A stretch of 64,000 bases of DNA from contig PUDQ02000003.1 of NCBI GenBank assembly GCA_002964805.2, forward strand, positions 1,240,001 through 1,304,000, written 5' to 3'. A program made the translations under genes and the position numbers. Below the pieces are notes generated by a model. That model was not told the DNA's origin, did no database searches, and worked only from the letters and a program-made list of their open reading frames with translations. Of the stretch, positions 55,855-64,000 are shown one piece after another. How positions within the stretch are numbered: the stretch's first letter is position 1; each line of letters opens with the position of its first letter. Origin of the DNA: Trametes villosa. Its lineage: Eukaryota > Basidiomycota > Agaricomycetes > Polyporales > Polyporaceae.

Positions 55855-58309
55855 TCACCGCCCCATCGCCATCGCGAGCTCCGAGCCTGGCGAGCCCTGA
55901 ATCGCCCGCGACGTCGACGGCCCCTCCGCAGAAGATGCGAGTGCGCTCGGGCCCACAGCACGGCGCTTCTGTTGATGGTGCACCGCACGGCGCGCCGCTG
56001 CGACGGGGTTGTCCCATGCCTCTCGAGTAGGGGCGCGCGAGCGCGATCGTTCCTTGCCCTCGCGATCCTGGGCCAGCGCGACCTTCTCCGATCGGCTGGG
56101 CCGTTCGGTCGGATGCGGTGAGAGCGGTGTCAGCGGGGACGTGGGCACGTCCGAGCAGGACGCGTGCGGAGGCGAGAGCGAGCTGCATGCAGACGGCCCA
56201 GCGACGGGGGTGCCGGGAAGGTTCGTGGTGTCGATGCGGACGTCCGCCTTCCCTTTGCCTCTGGGCTTAATCGAGGTCGGCGGGGCCGAGCCCGACGCGA
56301 GTGCCTCGACGCGGGCGGCGCGGGTCCCGCGCTTGTGCTGCCCGCGGCGCGACTCCTTCGGGTACTCACACACGAGGTCGCGGCGCGTGCATTGGCTGTA
56401 ACGCACCCGTAGTCAGCACAGAACTGCGCGGCGGCACGAGAGCGCACTTACTTGCACCGACGCGGACCGCCAGGCAGCGGAGGCCCGCACGCGATCTTCC
56501 GCTCGCGGCAGAACAGGCACGCCATGATCGGCTTCTTCTTCTCCGTCTCGCGGCCCTCCGTCTCGCCCTCGCCCTCTTTGTGCATGTTCAGGCGGAATAT
56601 TGCCTGGCCCGCGGGCAGGTTCGCGCCCTCGGAGGCACTCCCCTTGCCGCTCGACCCGGGCATCGGCCCGACGGAGCCTACTGTACCCCCGGACATCGTG
56701 AGATGGTGGGACATCGGAGGCATGAGGGCGTCCTCGGGACGGACACCCGAAGCGGACGCGAGCGCGTCGGGGAAATGGGGGAAGGGGTAGTCGACAGTTG
56801 GCGGAGGGGAAGGCGGGTGCGCAGCCGGAGGGTTCTTGCGCGGGCGTCCACGCGGCCGCTTTTGGACGACTGGGGCCGCGGGGGCATTTGGGGAGGGTAT
56901 GCTGGAGGACTCCGGCTCGATCTTCACGAGAGACGGGGACACCAGGGCGGATGACGATGTTTGCGATGCTTCCGCTTGCGGGTGGGGCGGAAGGAGAGAC
57001 CCCATCGGGGGAGGCGAGGGTGCCCGTTGTTGGTTCGCTGGTGGAGGAGCGGGGAGCGCGGCTTGAGGCGGAGGCGTGATGGGAGTGATGGCACCCTCGA
57101 GGGTGTAGCTCCTCGTCGTCGGAGGCAGCGGGTACCTAGGGTGCATGGGAGGACATGGCTGCGGCAGAGGGACGCAGTCCATTGAAGTGGGACTTTCGAC
57201 CGGGTAGGGGAAATACTGCTGGGAGGCGGACGCTGTGTCGATGAACAGCTCTTCCGGTTGCATGGTGTACATCTGAATATAGGTTAGCGTTCAGGTATAC
57301 GTCGTTGATGCGGGAGGTATGGCACACGCTACCGCCTTCCAGGGACCCTGATACGCCTCAGAACCTGTCCCACAACTTGCATGTCAGAGCGGCGGCATCG
57401 GCTACTCCCTGACGTGAAAGTTGTGGTGCTTGTTCCTCGGCTGTGCCGGGGGTTCTGGGACGAGCGAGCGTTCGTAGCGTCTGGTCATGAGGAATAGCAC
57501 GGTAGTGGAACGGTAGGAGCTGGACGAAGAAGAGGAAGAGGAAGGAGTGATGGAGGTGTGGAAGAAAGAGACGTACCTCTGGATAATCCCAGTTCTCCTG
57601 CTTGCAGTCGTACATGTCCATCTCGATCGATCCCGCCCCGCCGGCATCAACCGGCGGGATATAAACCCCTTGCTCGTCGTTCGTCCACAGCATCGTCTCT
57701 TCTCCCAACTCCTCCTCGTGCTTCACGGCAACAGAAGACTCTGGCGTGGTCGTGGTAAACGGATGAGATGCGTACGACTGGGGCTCGTCATACGATGCCG
57801 AGCGCTGTCCGGGAAGATCGGGTCAGCACCCGCATACAGCGAGATGAAAAAGCGAAGAGCATCGACAATCAATGGAACCAATCACGTACCGGTGCGTGTA
57901 CGTACTCCTCGTGCCGCGCATCTTGCGGAAACTGGGGTCCATGTGGGGGAGCGAGCGCATGCGGAACCGACGAGAACGCGCCGCCCTGAGCGGGGTCGAA
58001 CGCCGGCTGGGCGCTGGGCTGGCGCGACGGGGAGAGAGCGTCGACCAGCCGTGCGCGTATGTCCTCCCGAGGGTCGTGGTAGCCCTGAGGGGCAGCCGCG
58101 GGCCTGGGGAGATGACCGTTGGACACAAAAATTTGTCGAGTGTGGCGGACCACTACGAGTTGCGAGCCGCTCGTGGATGCGCCCCCCGGCGGAAGGAAAG
58201 CGCCCAAGTGGTCGTAGTACTGATCCATCTGTGGGTGCGTCTGAGCTTGCGCTCGAGCAGCAACCTCGGCCTCGAGAGATGGGGGGAACTGGAAGAGAGG
58301 GATGTTCAT
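55855..58309 (-). CDS. Zn(II)2Cys6 transcription factor with AT-hook-like motif
   Basis: A 669-residue nuclear DNA-binding regulator. Exons: 58309-57890, 57804-57577, 57272-56452 and 56395-55855 (2010 nt in frame). The N-terminal third is low-complexity (MNIPLFQFPPSLEAEVAARA, then Pro/Gln/His-rich) with an acidic stretch near HEEELGEETMLW. KRPRGRPRKNP resembles an AT-hook. The binuclear zinc cluster is CLFCRERKIACG...RRCNQCTRRDLVCEYP, spacing C-x2-C-x6-C-x10-C-x2-C-x6-C, with the last intron placed between the fourth and fifth cysteines. A basic linker follows (ESRRGQHKRGTRAARVEAL), then a Ser/Pro-rich tail. The cluster lies in the C-terminal half rather than at the N-terminus. The fungal-specific middle homology region is not apparent. 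The targets are unknown. Confidence 0.85.
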
Positions 58310-61300
58310 GTTGGAGGCGCGCGAGAGGGCTGAGATGATCGCGGATCGGGCGCCACGCGAGCTAAAGTGCTGATGGAGGATCGCGGAGGCAAAATCTCGC
58401 GGGCAGGCGGGAGGGGAGGAGGGGAGGGACGCGATTCCCCCGAGCAGGTTACTTATGGGCTTGGGTGGGCAGAATCGAAGCTAGCGTGCTAGCGCGAGCA
58501 GAGACACGTGTGGGTGCTCGCCAATTTGCTCGCGCTAGCAGGCGATTTGCGATTCGAGCGGCAAAGACATGTCTTTTCGCAGGTGCGCATCTCGGGCCTA
58601 AGCCATCTTTGGCGTGCGCGTCGCAGCCCTATCGCCCCCACGGTGTGTAATCTTCCCTTTCATCCTTGCGCGCGTCCCTGACTTTGTCCCTGTATAGCAT
58701 CGCTACCGACAATCTCGCGAACCCTACGGGCTCCCAGTCCCACGTTTGCGACTCTCGTCTCCCCGCTCGCCCTCTCCTCCTCGGCTGCCATGGTCGATAT
58801 CGCTCTAGCTCCAGCTTACTCTTGGGCCGCTTACTCGCCAAGCCCCGGCAGCCTGATCAATGGGACACTGCTCGCACCTCGCGATCTCGGCAACCCCTCC
58901 GCAATTCATGAACTTCGTAACACGTAACACGCGTAAAGCGTCCGTCCCCACCCGTGCCCTGCGGACGGTCGCCCCACCTCGAGTCTTAGAGCCTCCATGC
59001 TGTAAGTAGCGCATGCCCTATATGTCATTCCTCCTGCCCACGCTTCGTACAAGTTAATCTTGGACCTACAATAGCGCCCCTCGCCCGTCTCACACTCCTT
59101 GTAGCTCTCTCGCGCAGTCGCCCTCGCTTAGTCGAGGTAGCTACGTTCCCTCCCCATTCGGTCCGGTCTCCGCCTCGATACGTCTGATGCACCCTGCTGT
59201 CCAAGTAAGCCATCCCAGCGCCCGCCGAACGCACCGGGTTCGCATCTCGCGGGGGCATCAGCCCCGGCATCCAAACCCTCTCCAAACGTCATATGACGTT
59301 GCGCCTCGCGCCGGAAAGCCGCCCTCCTTGTACGTCCTGCATGTCAGGTTCTCTATCAGGTTCGTCGCGTCCACGCGGCAGCTTATGCCGCGTCGGCCGG
59401 CGCAGGCATTCAATTCATTGACCGTATAGACGCGCTTGTGGATATGCTACTAACTGATCTATCGCCTGGTCGCGCGCCATCCGCACCCGCGTTCGCAGCC
59501 GCGCTATGAGCTAAACTTTACATAGGTATGTTCGCCCCGCATTACGCATCTTCTTCCTCGGATCTAACAGGACATCACCCAGGAAGCCACACATTAACTC
59601 CAGAGTCACTGGATGCGATCGAATCGATCCCGCTGAAGGTGATTCGTACGCACACTGCATGTTGGACTGACGCGCGTAGCCCTTTCAGTTCCAAGTTCCC
59701 CACGATGGCGGACGGGTGCGCGCCCGACAGGAACCCGTCTTGCGCGCGATCCTCAGCCAATTGTGGTGTTTACGACCGCCCGGGCTGCACTGTAAGTGTA
59801 GCTTGTTGGACATCTACTTGCGAGAGATGGGTGCACTCACGTCGTTTAACCTCCAGGCAGGACGTTGCACGCCAATCAGAGCCCAATTCCGGGCTGCACG
59901 TCACTGGTGACCAGATGTACGGCATCGCACCGCGTTCTGTTCAATGGACGTCGAATCGAGCAGGCGTTGTAACATACGCGCGTGATTAGCATGGGGATCG
60001 CGTGTGAGGACGTCCAGGGCCACACGAGGTAATAACTCCTCATCGGGCTGATCAGTGCTGATCGAGCTGAACCTTCCAGGTGCGTGACTGTATGCATCGT
60101 CCGCGCGATGGCATTCACAATGATGCACAACTCTCACAGAATCAATGTCGAAGAACATACCGGCCGGGGCGCTGCACGGCTCGCGAGTCAAATCTTGCCC
60201 TTCCCAGGGGTTAAGGCGTATGCCTGGTCATCGTACGCCCGCGCGCCCACTTTGCAGTCGCCGCGCACCCCGTCTGACAGCGACCCTCATCTCAGAGACA
60301 ACGCCCTCGAAGTTTTATGCACTCAGCGCCTGCCCGCGATGGACACTGCGGCACCAGCGACGCCTGCCGTTACGAGATGCGACGACACCGTCTCCGTTCT
60401 ATGGCCCTCTAGACTAGCTCTGCTCCCAGGCAGGCGGACTTCGCGGGGAGATGGCTGGACGTGCACACAGCCCCGGCGGCCGCACCCCGACCGTGCGGTT
60501 TGTATTTGAGGGACCGCGATCCTCCGTGAGCAGTACAAGGCACTCTTCGCGAGCTGATTCCCCTCGCACGCCGCGCCCTGCAGACCACACACCGTCCGTC
60601 CACTCTGCAAGCCCGCGCCGCGACATCTCCAGCCAATATCACCTCGCGGCCGCCCACGAGACCGCCCCGAACTCCGGTCATCCCCGCCCCATCCCCCATC
60701 TTTCATACGCAGGACAGTAAGTCCACCATCCGCCCTCGGTGCGCCCTGCACCTTCACGCCAATGTCGCTGCGCCCCTCCTGAATTCGCACCCTCATCAGG
60801 CCCGCTAGAACCAGAACCAGACGGCACGAACGAGGGTGCGAAGCGCGCCGGCACGCCCGGAGGCGCTTCTCCGGAAATGGGGCGTCCGCGCGCGCAGGCG
60901 GGCTGGAGGCGGGATGCCCCCATATATGGCGCGGTTGCGCTACCGCGCCGGGGCGGGGATACGCCTGCCGCCCGCGCGCGCGGGCTTGGCGGGTCGCACA
61001 CGCTGCCTTCGCGTTCGCGCGCGCGGGGTGCGCAGACACGATCGACGTCGTGCATTCATCGCGGGGCGTCGCTTCTTTGCTCCTTCGGGCGCGTCAGGGC
61101 GTCGTACCGGAGTTTGGGGCGCCTTCGGGCGCCGCAGCGGCTGGCTCTATTCGTGTCGCGCAGGTACCTCCGCCGTCGGCTGCGGCTATCTGCGGGGACG
61201 GGGTACCGGTGCGATGTTCCTTTGCGAGCAGCTGCCGACTGCACGGCCTGTGGATGACGAGTCTACGGCGTGCCTGTCTGTGTGCCACCGGTTGCCGTCC

Positions 61301-62196
61301 TGCCAAACCGTAGCCTAGTGCTGCTTGTTGTGGGCGCAGGTGTCTACGGCTGATGTAAATCATCGCAGGAAATACGAATGTGGCGCTCGGGTGCTTTCGC
61401 TGGCCGACGTCGGTCGCGGGAGCACCGTAGCGCCTTGGCACTTCACCGACGCTCGTAGGCCAGGAGAACATGAACAGATTGCATATGTGTAGTCATCGTT
61501 GTGCTGTAAGGACTGCGGCGAGAGCGATCATAGACCGTATGTATCAAAACACCTCGCGCAGCTGTTCGGACCCGCCCTGGTCCCTGCCTGTCACTGACAG
61601 TCGGGATCCTCCCGGGTTGTAGGCCTAGGACGTCCGATACTACGTGCGTCTCATGAAACGCTGTGTCGACGCTGCGTCCAACGTGCTCGGCATATGTACG
61701 CGGCAGCCTATTATCTCGGACTACTTTTCGGTGTCGGCGGCATCCAAGCGCCGCTATCTCCCCTGACGTTCGTGAGTGTTCGCTTATAGCACGTTGGACG
61801 TTCCCTGCGCACTTGACATATCGCCTCAGTAGGTATCACCGTCTCCGGCGACAGCATGCCGCTCATGAATGCTCGGAAGGTCGTTTCGCGTGCCACGAGT
61901 GTTCACCGGCCGCGGATTCCAGGAGTCTACGCACTCGTTGTTCCTGGGCCAGCGGTTGGCCAACCTGCCAGCTTATCATATGTGGCGTCGTGCGGGATAG
62001 TCCACAACCTTCCGCGTCTTAGGAAGTCAGCCCGCTTTCACTACGGACGAGATGCGGCTAGCTAACATAGCAGTAGCTACGCTCACCGGAAATATCACAG
62101 AGGTGGCGCATGCAAAGGGGAGGCTCAAGCATTATATGTCTGTGATATGAAGTACATAGAATGCGCTAGTATCATCACAACATCATAACGAGCGGA
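58310..62196. other. long gene-poor, GC-rich region with coding traces
   Basis: About 3.9 kb without a confident gene. Traces worth noting on the + strand: an ATG at 58790 opens 45 codons (MVDIALAPAYSWAAYSPSPG, stop 58925-58927); 59358-59508 reads AAYAASAGAGIQFIDRIDAL and ends with a stop like a last exon; an ATG at 59528 opens 153 codons; 60451-60720 is a Ser/Pro-rich open frame. The first two could be one decayed or multi-exon gene. From 60800 to 61250 the sequence is very rich in GC and CpG, so long frames there are expected by chance. The 5' region of the transcription factor gene lies at the left. Confidence 0.35.
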
Positions 62197-62778
62197 TCAC
62201 AGGCTGCCATTGATCCTCGAAGTCCGCTCGTTACTGTCCGTCACCAACACGGCGAGAATCCTAGGAAGTTTCTTTAAGATCCGCGACGATGACTGTGGAG
62301 TAACGTTCATGCTTACCTGCATAGCGGTCCCGTGAAGTGCACCCTTCATGCGTGCCTCATACTGCGCCTTCCTCTGCTCGGCGCACTGTCCGTACTGCAT
62401 GTACCACCCAGGCGGCCCAAGCAGTTCGACGAACTTGGCCATTTTGTCGGCGCTCGGCAGGTTGGCTGATTGCTCTTGCAGCTGGGCATCGAGTTCTGCG
62501 GGTTGCCAGCCTCGAGCCGACGCGAATGAGAAGAAGCGCGTTGGATCCAGGGTGTATTCATCGCGATAGACGCGGCGGATGTGGTCGACGAGGTGTCCCA
62601 TGCGAACGTGGTCCTGGATGTAATTTCTTCCCCAGGCTCCCAGCGCGACTATGGTGTGCGCCTGCGCATCCGGCATAACGGCAGACCGGTCGTTCTCTAG
62701 CTCCCGTGTATACGACGTGAAATCGTTTAGGTCGAATCCTGTTGGAAGGGTAGCATAGCCCGGGGGGGCGCCACCCAT
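62197..62778 (-). CDS. hypothetical protein
   Basis: I do not recognise this protein. The minus-strand ATG at 62778 opens MGGAPPGYATLPTGFDLNDF and a hydrophilic, probably helical sequence: HVRMGHLVDHIRRVYRDEYT, ELDAQLQEQSANLPSADKMA, FVELLGPPGWYMQYGQCAEQ, RKAQYEARMKGALHGTAMQ. The frame runs on to 62197. A GTAAGC directly after TAMQ, with possible acceptors 45-57 nt further, could instead splice to a shorter end (DSRRVGDGQ). A block of LG.P.WY resembles one in the unknown gene at 54396, but the match is too short to claim homology. No signal peptide or membrane span is seen. Confidence 0.45.
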   Translation of the reverse strand: MGGAPPGYATLPTGFDLNDFTSYTRELENDRSAVMPDAQAHTIVALGAWGRNYIQDHVRMGHLVDHIRRVYRDEYTLDPTRFFSFASARGWQPAELDAQLQEQSANLPSADKMAKFVELLGPPGWYMQYGQCAEQRKAQYEARMKGALHGTAMQVSMNVTPQSSSRILKKLPRILAVLVTDSNERTSRINGSL

Positions 62779-63141
62779 TTCCTGTATGGAATGGATTAAG
62801 GGTATGGTTCGGGTTCGCCCGTGTTGACAACGGAGGCGCTCGGGATCAGCGCGCGCTACTCCCCTCGACGACTAGGACCCGAGGGACCCCGCTGAGAACC
62901 GCGAAGCCCGGCCCGGCATTTCACGTTCTAACTGGCATTAGCGGATGTCCAAATGCGCAAGGTAGCCGCAGTCTTGGGTAGGCGCATCTGTGCGGTCACT
63001 CAAGTACTCGCGTCTGTCTCGCTCAACGTTTCAAGCTTCACCCTAACCTCCAGCGACCTCTACCTCGACTTGTCCAATTGAGCTCTACCTCTTTGATGGC
63101 ATTCACAGGCAAGGCACGCGACATCCTCGACAAGTTGAAGG
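62779..63141. other. intergenic region
   Basis: About 360 bp. A short frame at 63096 (MAFTGKARDILDKLKEEV) leads into the remnant below but does not match the expected adenylation domain, so I treat it as unrelated or as scrambled sequence at the 5' break. Confidence 0.4.
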
Positions 63142-64000
63142 AGGAGGTTCGTGTTTGGGTGCAAGGACAACCAGCTCATGCTCTCCACGGGCGAGAAGGT
63201 TCGTAAACCCACCTCGTCGCTCACCTGAACGCTGCTTATATGCGTCGTCTTCAGACTAACCCTGCCCCGCTCGGTATGTGCATCGTTCCTGAAACTGTAC
63301 GCTGGAGAGAAGGCTCATTTGTGCGCATCGCGATGCAGAGGCGATCTTGACCCAAGACCCGCACGTACACGCGTGCCTGATGTTCGGCCGCGGGCGCTTC
63401 CAGAACAGGGTGCTCATTCAGCGGAAGGAGCAGTTTGACCCCAACGACGAGGTTAAGCTGGAGCAGTTCCGTAACAAGCTCTGGTACGTCCGGCGTATCT
63501 GAGGTAGTGGGATGCGTGAAGAAGCTCACGTTTCATCTGTGCATAGGCCGACTATCGAGAAGGTCAACGCGTACGCGCCCTCGCACTCGCGCATCTTCAA
63601 GGAGGTTGGTCACATTCCTTTCCATAGCAATACCGTCGCAGACTGACGTCGGAGTAGATGATCATGGTCACCTCGCCCGACAAGCCCCTCGAGTACACCG
63701 CGAAGGGCACCCCCCGCCGTCAGGTCTGCATCGCCGCCTATGACGCGGAGATCGATGCCCTCTACAAGCGCGTCGAGTAGTCCTTTCAGACCGACCTTGC
63801 ACCTCCGCGTCAGTGGACTTCTACGACTACGCACGACTACGTTGCAAGTGTCGTGCGCAAGGGGATGAAGAACGAAGCGATCCACGAAGACGACGACATC
63901 TTCCAGAACGGCTGCGACAGGTACGCCCGCGCCACCTCTCCTCGGCGTCTTAGAACCGCGGTCCTCTGAGCGCTGATCCGGGTATCCGTTTACAGTCTGC
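63142..64000 (+). pseudogene. adenylate-forming reductase (NRPS-like, A-T-R) remnant, 5'-truncated, in-frame stop, cut by window end
   Basis: The sequence matches the end of an adenylation domain and the start of a carrier domain of fungal adenylate-forming reductases, which activate and reduce carboxylic acids. Exons joined by four good introns read KDNQLMLSTGEK, TNPAPLEAILTQDPHVHACL, MFGRGRFQNRVLIQRKEQFD, RNKLWPTIEKVNAYAPSHSR, IFKEMIMVTSPDKPLEYTAK and GTPRRQVCIAAYDAEIDALY. The frame then meets TAG at 63778-63780, where relatives have Glu, and continues as SFQTDLAPPRQWTSTTTHDY and DDIFQNGCD. The next donor interrupts the GCDS phosphopantetheine site. The first several hundred residues of the adenylation domain are absent upstream. 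The window ends before the reductase, so its state is unknown. Confidence 0.7.

Noticed and set aside
60323..61257. Several long frames on both strands in GC-rich DNA
   Set aside because: The sequence is CpG- and GC-rich, which depletes stop codons on all frames. None of the translations has motifs or consistent splice signals.
1..64000. CRISPR arrays, bacterial operons, riboswitches
   Set aside because: No regularly spaced repeats were seen, and intron-rich genes show a eukaryotic genome where these are not expected.
1..64000. tRNA or rRNA genes
   Set aside because: I looked for GGTTCGANNC-type B boxes with a matching A box and acceptor pairing and found none I could support. A dedicated scan would be decisive.

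Overview
The window is nuclear DNA of a filamentous basidiomycete, most likely a wood- or litter-decaying agaricomycete (Polyporales-like). The evidence is dense genes with many 50-70 nt GT-AG introns, high GC in exons, and families typical of that class: HET-domain proteins, a DUF6593 protein, KRE9/KNH1-like small secreted proteins, GH92 mannosidases, pepsin-like aspartic proteases, an A-T-R type adenylate-forming reductase remnant and a fungal Zn(II)2Cys6 regulator. The species is not determinable from the sequence alone.

Layout. 1.2-6.8 kb: two tandem MFS permeases (+). 6.8-8.4 kb: duplicated, decayed sequence. 8.4-12.1 kb: GH92 alpha-mannosidase A (-). 12.7-15.6 kb: AAA+ ATPase (-). 16.65-23.16 kb: a complete non-LTR retrotransposon (-) with intact ORF1 and ORF2, framed by a perfect 16-bp target-site duplication. 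24.3-26.8 kb: a third MFS permease paralog (+). 27.2-33.8 kb: two tandem, intronless HET-domain genes (-). 36.4-40.2 kb: GH92 paralog B (+). 40.4-41.9 kb: short-chain dehydrogenase (-). 43.3-49.7 kb: two aspartic proteases (+) on either side of a DUF6593 gene (-). 50.8-53.9 kb: two tandem small secreted KRE9/KNH1-like genes (+), each needing a 2-nt microexon to stay in frame. 54.4-55.3 kb: an unrecognised gene with an early in-frame stop. 55.9-58.3 kb: Zn(II)2Cys6/AT-hook transcription factor (-). 58.3-62.2 kb: mostly gene-poor. 62.2-62.8 kb: hypothetical gene (-). 63.1-64.0 kb: a broken adenylate-forming reductase cut by the window edge.

How the genes may work together. The secreted GH92 enzymes (alpha-mannose release from glycoproteins), the secreted aspartic proteases and the Dal5-type permeases could serve extracellular (manno)protein breakdown and uptake. 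This is inference from content; gene orientation is mixed and no shared regulator is visible. The strongest local themes are duplication (MFS x3, GH92 x2, HET x2, protease x2, KNH1-like x2) and a recent LINE insertion. The most unusual signals are the paired 2-nt microexons and the conserved basic amphipathic tail ending both HET proteins after divergent proline-rich linkers.
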